Source of the DNA: Dyadobacter arcticus
Lineage (GTDB): Bacteria; Bacteroidota; Bacteroidia; Cytophagales; Spirosomataceae
Length of the DNA stretch: 64,000 nt
Assembly: GCF_011762185.1 (NCBI RefSeq)
Contig: NZ_JAASQJ010000005.1
Location: forward strand, 428,562 to 492,561
Reading direction: 5' to 3'
Both the position numbers and the translations under genes were made by a program. This document shows, piece by piece, positions 1 to 9,075 of this stretch. The notes below the pieces were generated by a model. The model was given only the letters and a program-made list of their open reading frames with translations. It searched no databases and was not told where the DNA came from. Within the stretch, counting starts at the first letter, position 1; each line of letters starts with the position of its first letter.

Positions 1-560
1 AGATCGGCGCGGGCGTAGGTTATTACCAGGATTACCTGATTGTGTCAGTATTGCAGATTACATTATTCATTTGCAGTGCGTCCCATCAGTACCTTTTCAG
101 GAATGTGTTTCTGAAATCAGCATTGTCGCTTTACCTTTTTATAGCTTTCTTTTACTGCACACTATTTGTATTTATGAAATATAAATCTGGCAATTCGTTG
201 AATTTTGAAGGTATTTACATCGAAGAGCGGGAGGTAGCCAGGAATTTATATTATGTCAAAAAATTGAAAGACAACGAGTGGGTTTATGTGTGTCCCGGAG
301 AGAATTTCAGGGGCTATTTTCTGAATCAATTTCTAGTTAAGAATATCTTAATTCCTTTTCCTGACCTGGTTTATCTTGCAAATCAAAACGGAACCTTCCG
401 TTACGATAAATTTGAGGCTATGGCTAGGAACAAGCAGATTAAATACGTAATATCAAACAAAGGTATTCCGCCAGTAAACATATTTAACTTTGATTTCGGG
501 CAATCTTTAAGGTACAGTTCAACAGTAGGTTCATTCGACATTTACGAAGCGAACAATTGA
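1..560 (+). CDS. C-terminal part of a membrane protein (glycosyltransferase-like), cut by the window edge
   Basis: The reading frame is open from base 3, upstream of the GTG at 42, so this is the 3' part of a longer gene. It shows one or two hydrophobic segments (one around LSLYLFIAFFYCTLFVFM) followed by a soluble domain of about 115 residues ending FDIYEANN. A membrane part followed by a C-terminal periplasmic domain is typical of polytopic glycosyl- or mannosyltransferases, but no catalytic region is visible, so the family is inference. Its stop overlaps the ATGATG that can start nuoG, so the two may be cotranscribed. Confidence 0.55.
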   Translation, partial: IGAGVGYYQDYLIVSVLQITLFICSASHQYLFRNVFLKSALSLYLFIAFFYCTLFVFMKYKSGNSLNFEGIYIEEREVARNLYYVKKLKDNEWVYVCPGENFRGYFLNQFLVKNILIPFPDLVYLANQNGTFRYDKFEAMARNKQIKYVISNKGIPPVNIFNFDFGQSLRYSSTVGSFDIYEANN

Positions 561-1699
561 TGACACAATGGACATTATTTGGCATGGAAGAAACAAAACC
601 CCAATTGATAAAAATCACATTTGACGGAATCGAGGTCGAAGTGGCACCTGGTACTACGATCATGGAGGCTGCAAGGAAAATTGCGGAAGCAGATGAAAGT
701 CAGGCAGCGCTTGTCCCGCCCGCAATGTGTTACTATAAACCGCTCCCGACGTCGGGTGGTAAGTGCAGGGCCTGTCTTGTAAAAGTTGCACAAGGCTCCG
801 CAAAAGATCCGCGACCAATGCCTAAGCTTATTCCGTCGTGCATCACACAGGTTCAGGAAGGAATGGTTGTTGAAAATATTACCAATCAGGGCGTGCTGGA
901 TACCCGCAAGAGTATTGTTGAATTTCTGTTGATCAACCATCCGCTCGACTGTCCTATTTGTGATCAGGCTGGCGAATGTCATTTGCAGGATTTTGCATTT
1001 GAGCATGGTTCTGCAAAGACACGCTATGAGGAAGATCGGCGCACATTTGATAAAATCGACATTGGCCCGCATATCCAGCTGCATATGACGCGCTGCATTC
1101 TTTGCTATCGCTGTGTTTACACAGCCGACCAGATTACGGATAAACGTGTGCATGGGGTTATGAACCGTGGGGATGCTTCCGAAATCAGTACCTACATCGA
1201 AAAAGCTATTGATAACGATTTTTCAGGAAACGTGATCGATGTGTGCCCGGTGGGTGCATTGACAGATAAAACCTATCGTTTCAAAAACCGCGTTTGGTTT
1301 ACCAAACCCGAAGATGCGCATCGTGATTGTGATAAGTGCTGCGGAAAAACAACGCTCTGGTATCGCGGCGATGAGGTGATCAGGGTAACTGCCCGCAAAA
1401 ATACCTGGGGTGAAGTAAATGATTTCATTTGCAACACATGCAGGTTTGAGAAGAAAAAAACGACAGATTGGGTGCTGGAAGGTCCCACCAAAGTGAAACG
1501 CAGCTCGGTCATATCAGCAAATAAATACAGGGCTGATCTGATTAAAAAACCGGATTTTGCACTTAAACTGGCTGCTACTCAATTTAAACCGATCGATGAT
1601 ACCCGTGATTACGTAACGGATCAGGAAACGATCCGTCATCAAAGCATCGAAGACAACGACAAAGCGAATCACCGCTCTTTGGCAGCAAAAAATAATTAA
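557..1699 (+). CDS. nuoG: NADH-quinone oxidoreductase subunit G, short form
   Basis: Iron-sulfur subunit of the complex I peripheral arm, passing electrons from NADH toward quinone. In order: an N-terminal 2Fe-2S ferredoxin domain (CYYKPLP...GGKCRACL), the His/Cys N3 cluster region (DCPICDQAGECHLQ), a further cysteine set (RCILCYRC ... DVCPVGAL), then the start of the 4Fe-4S molybdopterin-type domain (DCDKCCG ... CNTC). It ends at 380 residues, so nearly all of the long C-terminal molybdopterin-like domain of E. coli NuoG (about 900 residues) is absent. As I recall, short NuoG is common in Bacteroidota. ATG at 557 overlaps the previous stop; ATG at 584 (MEETKPQ) is the more typical start. Followed by nuoH, nuoI and nuoJ. 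Confidence 0.9.
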   Translation: MMTQWTLFGMEETKPQLIKITFDGIEVEVAPGTTIMEAARKIAEADESQAALVPPAMCYYKPLPTSGGKCRACLVKVAQGSAKDPRPMPKLIPSCITQVQEGMVVENITNQGVLDTRKSIVEFLLINHPLDCPICDQAGECHLQDFAFEHGSAKTRYEEDRRTFDKIDIGPHIQLHMTRCILCYRCVYTADQITDKRVHGVMNRGDASEISTYIEKAIDNDFSGNVIDVCPVGALTDKTYRFKNRVWFTKPEDAHRDCDKCCGKTTLWYRGDEVIRVTARKNTWGEVNDFICNTCRFEKKKTTDWVLEGPTKVKRSSVISANKYRADLIKKPDFALKLAATQFKPIDDTRDYVTDQETIRHQSIEDNDKANHRSLAAKNN

Positions 1700-1738
1700 T
1701 AATTGGTCTTAAGGGGCTGATTTAACTTTGATTTGAAA

Positions 1739-2818
1739 ATGGATTTAACCGAGTTTCTAATTAAAACTGCAACAATCTTCGTTGTTTTCGTCCTGACACT
1801 GGTTATTGCCATGTACTCGACTTGGGGAGAGCGAAAAGTAGCGGGATTTATCCAGGACCGTATGGGCCCGAACCGCGCCGGATGGGGCGGATTGTTGCAA
1901 CCATTAGCGGATGCTGGTAAAATGTTTTTTAAAGAGGATTTCATTCCTGCCCTCGCTAATAAATGGCTGTTTATTGCGGGTCCAAGTCTTGCAATGCTTA
2001 CGGCTCTACTTGCCAGTGCCGTCATACCATTTGGAAGCACATTCAAAATCAACAACCATGAAGTTGTCCTTCAGGGGGTTGAATCTAACATTGGTATCCT
2101 TTATGTATTTGGCGTGGTAGCCCTTGGTGTTTACGGGATCATGGTCGGCGGCTGGGCTTCTAATAATAAGTTTTCCTTATTGGGCGCAATTCGGGCGGCT
2201 TCGCAGAATATCAGTTATGAAGTTGCCATGGGCTTATCACTGATTGCCATATTAATGATGAGCAGTTCACTTTCGTTGGGTGAAATCGTTTCTCAGCAAC
2301 ACGGCGGCAATTGGAACATTTTCTATCAGCCCCTGGGTTTCATCATTTTCATCACCTGTTCATTTGCAGAATGCAATCGCGTCCCCTTCGACCTTCCCGA
2401 ATGCGAAACCGAGCTAGTAGGTGGTTATCACACGGAATATGGAAGTATGAAGCTGGGGTTTTATCTATTTGCCGAGTACATCAACATGTTCATTTCTTCT
2501 GCTATTATCTCCGTTTTATATTTCGGTGGGTACAACTATCCGGGTATGGATTGGGTTTACAGCCAACTTACACAGGCTTTGGGCGGCATAACTGGTCATA
2601 ACATTGCTACGCTGATTGGAACAGGCGTATTTTTTGGCAAAGCAATTTTCTTCATCTTCTTTTACATGTGGGTTCGTTGGACAATTCCTCGTTTCCGCTA
2701 CGATCAGTTGATGAACCTTGGCTGGAAAAAGTTGATTCCTCTGGCTATTTTTAATATCATAATCACCGGTGCCGCTGTGCTTTTCTTGAAGCCAATGATC
2801 ACTGCCTGGTTAAACTAA
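1739..2818 (+). CDS. nuoH: NADH-quinone oxidoreductase subunit H
   Basis: Polytopic membrane subunit of complex I that forms part of the quinone-binding chamber where the two arms meet. The family signatures are ERKVAGFIQDRMGPNRAG near the N-terminus and PFDLPECETELVGGYHTEY in the middle, with about eight hydrophobic helices; 359 residues is a normal length. I chose ATG 1739 (MDLTEFL) over the TTG at 1733 because it gives a standard start. It lies between nuoG and nuoI on the same strand with short gaps. Confidence 0.95.
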   Translation: MDLTEFLIKTATIFVVFVLTLVIAMYSTWGERKVAGFIQDRMGPNRAGWGGLLQPLADAGKMFFKEDFIPALANKWLFIAGPSLAMLTALLASAVIPFGSTFKINNHEVVLQGVESNIGILYVFGVVALGVYGIMVGGWASNNKFSLLGAIRAASQNISYEVAMGLSLIAILMMSSSLSLGEIVSQQHGGNWNIFYQPLGFIIFITCSFAECNRVPFDLPECETELVGGYHTEYGSMKLGFYLFAEYINMFISSAIISVLYFGGYNYPGMDWVYSQLTQALGGITGHNIATLIGTGVFFGKAIFFIFFYMWVRWTIPRFRYDQLMNLGWKKLIPLAIFNIIITGAAVLFLKPMITAWLN

Positions 2819-2836
2819 ATTCAAAAACGCATTGCT

Positions 2837-3430
2837 ATGCAATTGACAAATCGCTCTAAGCAAGTCAGCAATAAGGAAATGACCTTCATGGAAAGAGCTT
2901 ACCTGCCCGCCATTGCGACAGGTCTGGCGATCACCATCAAGCACTTTTTCACAAAAAAAGTTACGATTGAATATCCGGAAGTGAAGAGATATCTTGGCCC
3001 GGTTTTCAGAGGCAGGCACATTCTCAAAAGAGATGCCGATGGTAAAGAACGCTGTACTGCCTGTGGACTGTGCGCCGTAGCTTGTCCGGCAGAAGCCATT
3101 TCAATGGTAGCAGCGGAAAGAGAAACAGGGGAAGAAAACTTGTATCGGGAGGAAAAATATGCAGCTGTTTATGAAGTCAACATGCTGAGATGCATTTTCT
3201 GTGGCCTATGTGAGGAAGCCTGCCCAAAACAGGCCGTTTATTTACGCCATGACGAATTTATCCCTGTTTTTACAGAGCGTGATCAGGTGATATGGGGCAA
3301 AGATCTGCTGGTAGAAGACATGAGCAATCGCTATACCCGTGAAGCCTGGACCAAAGAAGAAGCACTTGCTCTGGACATGAAAAGGGCAAGTGGGGAAGTT
3401 ACCAATGTCGTTCCAAGAGCCATTCCCTGA
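2837..3430 (+). CDS. nuoI: NADH-quinone oxidoreductase subunit I (copy 1)
   Basis: Ferredoxin-like subunit carrying two 4Fe-4S clusters at the membrane end of the peripheral arm. The two cluster motifs are CTACGLCAVACP and CIFCGLCEEACP, separated by about 40 residues. The N-terminal helix (RAYLPAIATGLAITIKHFF) and GRHILKRD fit NuoI. Length is 197 residues without the tail seen in the second copy at 39892-40749, from which it is clearly diverged. An alternative start is ATG 2879 (MTFMERAY). Confidence 0.93.
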   Translation: MQLTNRSKQVSNKEMTFMERAYLPAIATGLAITIKHFFTKKVTIEYPEVKRYLGPVFRGRHILKRDADGKERCTACGLCAVACPAEAISMVAAERETGEENLYREEKYAAVYEVNMLRCIFCGLCEEACPKQAVYLRHDEFIPVFTERDQVIWGKDLLVEDMSNRYTREAWTKEEALALDMKRASGEVTNVVPRAIP

Positions 3431-3466
3431 ACGGATTAATCAAGAGCCTCAGCCGCCATTAATGTT

Positions 3467-3985
3467 ATGAATTCAACTGTATCCTTTTTTTATTTCCTCT
3501 CGTTTCTTACCATTCTCAGCGCAGTAATGGTAGTTGTTTCGCGTAACCCTATTCACAGTGTTTTATATCTTATCCTGACTTTTTTTACATTATCAGGACA
3601 TTATATTTTACTAAATGCTCAGTTTCTGGCTGCTGTGAATATCATTGTTTACGCAGGTGCTATCATGGTGCTTTTCCTGTTCGTGATCATGTTTTTAAAT
3701 ATGAAACAAGACAATGAGGAATCAAAAACCAATTTGACCAAAGTCGCTGCTACCATTGTGGGCGGTACCGTTTTTATTATACTATTTGGGGCCTATCGCA
3801 AAAGCGTAATTCCAACCTACTCGCCGGAAACATTTGATTCTCAGGTCGGTATGATTGAAAACTTAGGTCATCTGCTATTTCGTGACTACTTGTTGCCTTT
3901 TGAGCTTATTTCAATTTTGCTATTGGTAGCCATGGTAGGAGCTGTTATGCTGGGTAAAAGGGAGATTGGGGAAAGGCATTTTTAA
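3467..3985 (+). CDS. nuoJ: NADH-quinone oxidoreductase subunit J (copy 1)
   Basis: Membrane subunit of the complex I proton-pumping arm, with about five transmembrane segments in 172 residues. The stretch NIIVYAGAIMVLFLFVIMFL is the characteristic NuoJ helix. It is the last gene of this cluster: a terminator hairpin follows directly and the next gene (gcvP) is on the opposite strand, so nuoK, L, M and N are not here. A second nuoJ, followed by nuoK, is at 39334-39891. Confidence 0.92.
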   Translation: MNSTVSFFYFLSFLTILSAVMVVVSRNPIHSVLYLILTFFTLSGHYILLNAQFLAAVNIIVYAGAIMVLFLFVIMFLNMKQDNEESKTNLTKVAATIVGGTVFIILFGAYRKSVIPTYSPETFDSQVGMIENLGHLLFRDYLLPFELISILLLVAMVGAVMLGKREIGERHF

Positions 3986-4016
3986 GCAATCTCAGGAAGC
4001 AATTAACTTATATAAT

Positions 4017-4055
4017 AAAAAACGGAAGGCGCTCGATGAGTACCTTCCGTTTTTT
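4017..4055. terminator. Bidirectional Rho-independent terminator between nuoJ and gcvP
   Basis: Stem AACGGAAGG (4021-4029) pairs with CCTTCCGTT (4043-4051), with an A tract before and a T tract after, so it works on both strands for the convergent genes nuoJ and gcvP. Confidence 0.85.
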
Positions 4056-4086
4056 ATTATAAATTCTCTGAAAACTACCTTCCTTC

Positions 4087-6981
4087 TCAGTTAACTGCCT
4101 CGTCGGCATATGCTTCAACCGGGATGCAAGAGCAAATCAGATTACGATCTCCATAGGCACTGTCCACGCGGCTCACACTTGGCCAGAATTTATTGAACCT
4201 GAGATATGGAAGTGGGAAAGCCGCCTTTTCACGGCTGTAAGACCTCGTCCAGGAATCGCTCAATAGAACCCTTGAAGTATGCGGCGCATTTTTAAGGACA
4301 TTATCAATACGATTAGCGGTACCTTCTTCAATCTCTTTCACCTCATTGCGAATGGCGATCATCGCATCACAGAACCTGTCGAGTTCCGCTTTTGATTCAG
4401 ATTCGGTAGGCTCGATCATTAATGTTCCTGCAACCGGGAACGAAAGTGTTGGTGCATGAAAGCCATAATCCATCAATCGCTTCGCCAGATCCTCTGCTTC
4501 TACACCAGCAGCCTTGAATGACCGGCAATCCAATATCATTTCATGGGCGCAGCGGCCATTTGTTCCTGTGTAAAGAACATCATAATGTCCGCTCAAACGC
4601 TCTTTGATGTAATTAGCATTCAGGATCGCATATTTGGTTGCATTGGTAAGTCCCTCTCCGCCCATCATCGCAATGTAGGCATAGGAAATGGTGAGGATAC
4701 TTGCGCTGCCATAAGGTGCAGCGGATACTGCACCGGCTTCACCAGCAGGCAAATGCTCAGGTTGGGTGCTGAAATTAACGTGGCTTGGTAGAAATGGCAT
4801 TAAATGCTCCGCTACACCGATCGGACCAACACCAGGCCCGCCACCCCCATGAGGAATACAGAACGTTTTATGCAGGTTAAGATGGCAAACGTCTGCTCCA
4901 ATGCTTGCAGGACTGGTTAATCCCACCTGCGCATTCATATTGGCGCCATCCATATACACCTGCCCACCATGTGAATGGATCATTTCGCAAATCTCAATGA
5001 TACTTTCCTCGTAAACACCATGTGTAGATGGATAGGTGACCATCAGACAAGACAAATCATTGCTGTATTGCTCTGCTTTGGCTTTCAAATCTGCTACATC
5101 GATATTTCCGCGATCATCACATTTGGTTACCACCACTTTCATTCCTGCCATCACCGCCGATGCCGGGTTAGTCCCATGTGCTGATTGAGGGATCAAGGCT
5201 ACGTTACGGTGATGATCACCACGGCTCTCATGATAAGCACGTATTGCCATTAAACCAGCATACTCACCCTGGGCACCAGAGTTAGGCTGAAATGACATGG
5301 CTGCAAAACCAGTAATTTCACACAACCAGGTATTAAGCTCACCAACCAATTGTGCGTAACCACCTACCTGATTTGCGGGAGCAAAAGGATGTATTCCACC
5401 AAATTCAGGCCAGGTTAACGGGATCATTTCAGCAGTTGCATTCAGCTTCATGGTGCAGCTACCCAAGGAAATCATGGAATGTACCAGTGACAAATCTTTG
5501 TTTTCCAAAGATTTGAGGTAACGCAGCATTTCGTGCTCCGTATGATGGGTGTTGAATACTGGATGGGTGAGATAGTCGGACTTACGTTCAAGATTCTCAG
5601 GAAATGAAAACTCCAAATCCTCCTCAATAACCATTTCTCCTTGAAAACCGGAAACTTCTGCAAACACATTTAGTAAAGAAATTACGTCGTCAAATGTCTT
5701 CGCTTCGTCAAATGATACAGTTATGCTTTCTTCTTTATTGTATTTTAAATTAATACCCCATTTAAGGGCCTGCTCCCTTATTTTTCTGGTCAAAGGAGTT
5801 TGAATCGTAACTGTGTCGAAGAAGTTTTCTGTAAGTACTTCATAATGAAACTTTCTGATGGTATCAACAAACAAACAGGTCAGGCCGTGAACCCTCGACG
5901 CTATGGTTTTTAATCCTTCCGGGCCGTGATAGACAGAATATGCGCCAGCAATGACGGCTAAGAGCACCTGCGCGGTACAAATATTGGACGTTGCCTTTTC
6001 CCGACGAATATGTTGCTCGCGAGTCTGCAATGCCATACGCAATGCCCTGTTTCCTTCTCCATCGATTGAAACGCCAATGATACGACCGGGAAGATTGCGC
6101 TTGAAAGAGTCTTTTGTAGCAAAAAAAGCAGCATGCGGCCCTCCATAACCCATAGGAACGCCAAAACGCTGGGACGTACCAACTACCACATCAGCACCCA
6201 TTTCGCCGGGCGATTTTAATAATGTTAAGGACAGAAGATCTGCTGCGACTGCCACTGTAACATTCAAATCGTGGGCAGAAGAAATGAAGTCAGTATAATC
6301 AATGACCTCTCCATTCGTGGCAGGATATTGCACCAATACGCCATAAAGATTTTCATTTGTTAGGTCAAAAGTGGCGTGGTTACCAACAATGACATTAATT
6401 CCAATTGGCTTGGCGCGGGTATGGATCAAATCGATCGTTTGCGGGTGACAAAGCTCAGATACGAAAAACGTTTCGGCTTTCCTCTTTGTGGAATTTCTAA
6501 GGCTATGCAGCATCGTCATTGCTTCTGCCGCCGCAGTGGCTTCATCCAGCAAAGATGCGTTTGCTATTTCCATTCCGGTTAGATCTGTAATAACCGTTTG
6601 AAAATTAAGCAACATTTCAAGCCTTCCCTGTGCTATTTCTGCCTGATAAGGCGTGTAGGCGGTGTACCAGGCCGGATTTTCAAGGATGTTCCGGAGAATT
6701 ACATTGGGCGTGATGGTGTCATAATATCCGGTTCCAATATATGATTTCAGGACTGCGTTTTTAGAAGCTATCTTTTTGATACCCTGTAAAAATTCCGTTT
6801 CTGATTTTGCTCTTGGTAAGTTCAACGGTTTTTCCAGGCGAATGGCTGCCGGAAGTGTCTGGTCTATCAATTCATCCAGCGACGCAGCCCCGATCGTGCT
6901 CAGCATTTCCTGCAATTCCTGCGCATCTTTACCGTGGTGACGGCTTTCAAATCTATCCTGGTTTCGAAGATTAATTTTCAT
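4087..6981 (-). CDS. gcvP: Glycine dehydrogenase (aminomethyl-transferring), P protein
   Basis: PLP-dependent P protein of the glycine cleavage system; it decarboxylates glycine and passes the aminomethyl group to lipoyl-GcvH. At 964 residues it is the single-chain form, with the N- and C-terminal halves fused. The PLP lysine is K705 in LNLHKTFCIPHGGGGPG, close to E. coli K706. N-terminal signatures include YYDTITPNVILRNILENP and GERQ-like YQAEIAQGRLE. Transcribed alone; gcvT and gcvH are not in the window. Confidence 0.97.
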   Translation of the reverse strand: MKINLRNQDRFESRHHGKDAQELQEMLSTIGAASLDELIDQTLPAAIRLEKPLNLPRAKSETEFLQGIKKIASKNAVLKSYIGTGYYDTITPNVILRNILENPAWYTAYTPYQAEIAQGRLEMLLNFQTVITDLTGMEIANASLLDEATAAAEAMTMLHSLRNSTKRKAETFFVSELCHPQTIDLIHTRAKPIGINVIVGNHATFDLTNENLYGVLVQYPATNGEVIDYTDFISSAHDLNVTVAVAADLLSLTLLKSPGEMGADVVVGTSQRFGVPMGYGGPHAAFFATKDSFKRNLPGRIIGVSIDGEGNRALRMALQTREQHIRREKATSNICTAQVLLAVIAGAYSVYHGPEGLKTIASRVHGLTCLFVDTIRKFHYEVLTENFFDTVTIQTPLTRKIREQALKWGINLKYNKEESITVSFDEAKTFDDVISLLNVFAEVSGFQGEMVIEEDLEFSFPENLERKSDYLTHPVFNTHHTEHEMLRYLKSLENKDLSLVHSMISLGSCTMKLNATAEMIPLTWPEFGGIHPFAPANQVGGYAQLVGELNTWLCEITGFAAMSFQPNSGAQGEYAGLMAIRAYHESRGDHHRNVALIPQSAHGTNPASAVMAGMKVVVTKCDDRGNIDVADLKAKAEQYSNDLSCLMVTYPSTHGVYEESIIEICEMIHSHGGQVYMDGANMNAQVGLTSPASIGADVCHLNLHKTFCIPHGGGGPGVGPIGVAEHLMPFLPSHVNFSTQPEHLPAGEAGAVSAAPYGSASILTISYAYIAMMGGEGLTNATKYAILNANYIKERLSGHYDVLYTGTNGRCAHEMILDCRSFKAAGVEAEDLAKRLMDYGFHAPTLSFPVAGTLMIEPTESESKAELDRFCDAMIAIRNEVKEIEEGTANRIDNVLKNAPHTSRVLLSDSWTRSYSREKAAFPLPYLRFNKFWPSVSRVDSAYGDRNLICSCIPVEAYADEAVN

Positions 6982-7024
6982 TCAACGTTGGCTTACAATG
7001 CCGTTAATAGGTTGTTTTAAAATA

Positions 7025-7032
7025 CAAAAATA
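7025..7032 (-). promoter_or_regulatory. Possible -7 box for gcvP
   Basis: Minus-strand TATTTTTG matches the Bacteroidota -7 consensus TAnnTTTG, about 44 bp before the gcvP ATG. No convincing -33 TTTG at the normal distance was found, so this is tentative. Confidence 0.3.
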
Positions 7033-7111
7033 AGCAAAACCATCCAAATCTCTTTGAAATGATGACCTTGCTTACTCTTGAATATGTGCAAATCAGTAAA
7101 TCGTGTCGGTG

Positions 7112-7321
7112 TTAATGACTGGGACAACCGCAGTCGGTTTTCCGCTTGAAGATTCCAAGGATTTTCTTGGACTTAGGCTTCTGATAACCTTTGTATTTCT
7201 TCTTTTTTCCAAACATTTCCATTTTGGTTGAAGAAGGCTTTGCATTCACTGTTTCTATACCTGAAAGGCCGCAAATCAGGGCAAAAAACAGAAGCCATGG
7301 TGTAATTTTTCTCATCATCAT
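7112..7321 (-). CDS. Small secreted basic protein, unknown function
   Basis: A 69-residue product with three possible start methionines in a row, an N-terminal signal peptide (ITPWLLFFALICGLSG) and a short mature part that is very Lys-rich (FGKKKKYKGYQKPKSKK) and ends DCGCPSH. It lies between gcvP and a metallophosphoesterase gene on the same strand. I do not recognise a family. Lys-rich secreted peptides with a terminal CxC occur in Cytophagales as uncharacterised proteins. Confidence 0.55.
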   Translation of the reverse strand: MMMRKITPWLLFFALICGLSGIETVNAKPSSTKMEMFGKKKKYKGYQKPKSKKILGIFKRKTDCGCPSH

Positions 7322-7412
7322 CCAATTTTAATCTGTGGCAGAACTTATATTCAACGAGATCGGATCCTAAACCTGTACAATTTATTTTGTGATGCTACAA
7401 TTTCATCAATTT

Positions 7413-8702
7413 TCAGGCTTTCACCAATTCCAAAATTGTGATTTCCGGTAAAATTCCAACTCTACCCGGATAACCCAAATATCCAAAACCGCGATTCACA
7501 TACAGAAATTGCTCATTTTCTTTATATAAACCTGCCCATTGTTTGTAGCGGTACTGAACCGGGCTCCATTTCAACTTGCCGATCTCAACTCCAAACTGCA
7601 TTCCATGGGTATGTCCTGCCAATGCAAGGTCTATGTCTTTATACTTTGGTAAAACCTGCGCTTCCCAATGGCTCGGGTCATGCGACAAAAGGATTTTTAC
7701 AGGGTATTCGTCCATATGCTGGCTGGCTTTTTCAAGATTTCCGTATTTGGCAAAGTTACCCGCGCCCCAATTCTGGATACCAATCAATCCGATCGACGCT
7801 CCATCTACAGTGATCGCCCGATTTTCATCCAGCATCAAATTCCAGCCGAGTAATTTATGCGCCGCTCTCAGATCCGATAAATTTCGGGTCTTCGTATTAA
7901 TGTCGGGCCATTGGAAATAATCGCCATAATCATGATTGCCGAGGATAGAGTGAACTCCCAACGGAGCCCTCACTTTATCAAAAATGTTCATGTACTCTTT
8001 CACCTCTATTGCCCTGTCGTTGACCAGGTCACCCGTGAAAAATGCGATATCCGGCTTTTCTTTCATGAGCATCTCCACCCCACCTTTGACTGCTGTCTTA
8101 TTAAAGAAACTACCCGAATGAATGTCAGATAATTGCGCAATTTTCATCCCGTGAAATTCCTTCGGCAGATTTTTTAGTGGGACTTTTACCCTTCTGATGC
8201 GATAATCATGAGCTCCGGAAATGATACCATAGGCGAAGGTTCCCATGAGCCCTGCACCTGCAACGACCGCAGTGGTCGCTAGAAATTGCGAACGGGGGAT
8301 AACCATTTCGCCCGTCTCTGGGGAAACAACGGCGGCCGATGGGAAGAAAAAACTAACAATCCACTGCAGGAAACGGCGGACATCATCTACCAATAAGATA
8401 AATACTGCAAGGATCTTAGAAAGATATGGGATGGCAATAAATGCAATGACAAATGTTCTGGTTGTGCTCTTAAGATAATCGGGTGGAAGCAACTGCATTC
8501 CGATGTAGGAAAGAAGCGTTAAAAAGGTGAAGCCCCAATACGCGCCTCCGATCCAGCGCTGTGTCAGCGGACTCAAATTACGAATGGCCAAACGCAAACC
8601 CTGCCAAACGTACCAATCAATTGCAATGAGAACAAATGTGAATAACAACAAAACTTGATTTCTAGTCATCTGAAAGAGGAATAAGCTATTGCCCTTAAAC
8701 AT
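7413..8702 (-). CDS. Membrane-anchored metallophosphoesterase
   Basis: Calcineurin-like phosphoesterase attached to the membrane by several N-terminal helices (residues about 12-165). The metal-binding motifs appear in order in the C-terminal domain: LSDIHSG, FTGDLVND, GNHDYGD, LLSHDPSHW and LAGHTHG. This is the arrangement of the YkuE/YaeI-type phosphoesterases, some of which act on lipid substrates such as UDP-diacylglucosamine; the substrate here is not known. Start may be 8702 or ATG 8669 (MTRNQVLLL), which directly precedes the first helix. Confidence 0.88.
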   Translation of the reverse strand: MFKGNSLFLFQMTRNQVLLLFTFVLIAIDWYVWQGLRLAIRNLSPLTQRWIGGAYWGFTFLTLLSYIGMQLLPPDYLKSTTRTFVIAFIAIPYLSKILAVFILLVDDVRRFLQWIVSFFFPSAAVVSPETGEMVIPRSQFLATTAVVAGAGLMGTFAYGIISGAHDYRIRRVKVPLKNLPKEFHGMKIAQLSDIHSGSFFNKTAVKGGVEMLMKEKPDIAFFTGDLVNDRAIEVKEYMNIFDKVRAPLGVHSILGNHDYGDYFQWPDINTKTRNLSDLRAAHKLLGWNLMLDENRAITVDGASIGLIGIQNWGAGNFAKYGNLEKASQHMDEYPVKILLSHDPSHWEAQVLPKYKDIDLALAGHTHGMQFGVEIGKLKWSPVQYRYKQWAGLYKENEQFLYVNRGFGYLGYPGRVGILPEITILELVKA

Positions 8703-8809
8703 TGCACCCCCTTTTCTCGTTCGGTTAGCTCATCAGATTATGGGATTTATCTATCGCAAAAAGAAATCTCGCTTTTGACGGCGGATTTTAAGGTTTAAAC
8801 GGTTTTCGG

Positions 8810-8817
8810 TATTTTTG
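8810..8817 (+). promoter_or_regulatory. Possible -7 box for the small gene at 8840
   Basis: TATTTTTG fits TAnnTTTG and lies 22 bp before the ATG. A -33 element at normal spacing is not obvious. Confidence 0.35.
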
Positions 8818-8839
8818 ATATCCATTAAATAGGTGGCTT

Positions 8840-9061
8840 ATGTCGAAGTTTGATTTTAAAAGATTTCATATCCGGTCCATGAACGCCAGCACGGATCAGG
8901 AAAGGGCTGCGATTAATCAGGAATTGAAAGAGCTTTACGCTTCGCTTCCCGACGATGAGAAGAAGATTTTCAATGAAGGCTTAAAGAAATTTCTTACCAG
9001 CGAAGTGGGGCGCATCAAGTCCGATTACGAATCGGTACATGGCCTGAATCAGCCCAATTAG
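8840..9061 (+). CDS. Small helical cytoplasmic protein, unknown function
   Basis: A 73-residue charged, probably all-helical protein (MNASTDQERAAINQELKEL, LPDDEKKIFNEGLKKFL), with no signal peptide or metal ligands. It has its own -7-like box upstream and converges with yqgE. I do not recognise a family; amino-acid composition and position suggest a real conserved small gene. Confidence 0.6.
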   Translation: MSKFDFKRFHIRSMNASTDQERAAINQELKELYASLPDDEKKIFNEGLKKFLTSEVGRIKSDYESVHGLNQPN

Positions 9062-9075
9062 GTGTTTTCGGAAAA

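Noticed and set aside
575..1153. Minus-strand frame of 192 codons inside nuoG
   Set aside because: Antisense shadow of a gene with intact cluster motifs.
7322..7412. Riboswitch or leader element near gcvP and neighbours
   Set aside because: No glycine riboswitch-like structure or conserved core was visible upstream of gcvP or in this gap.
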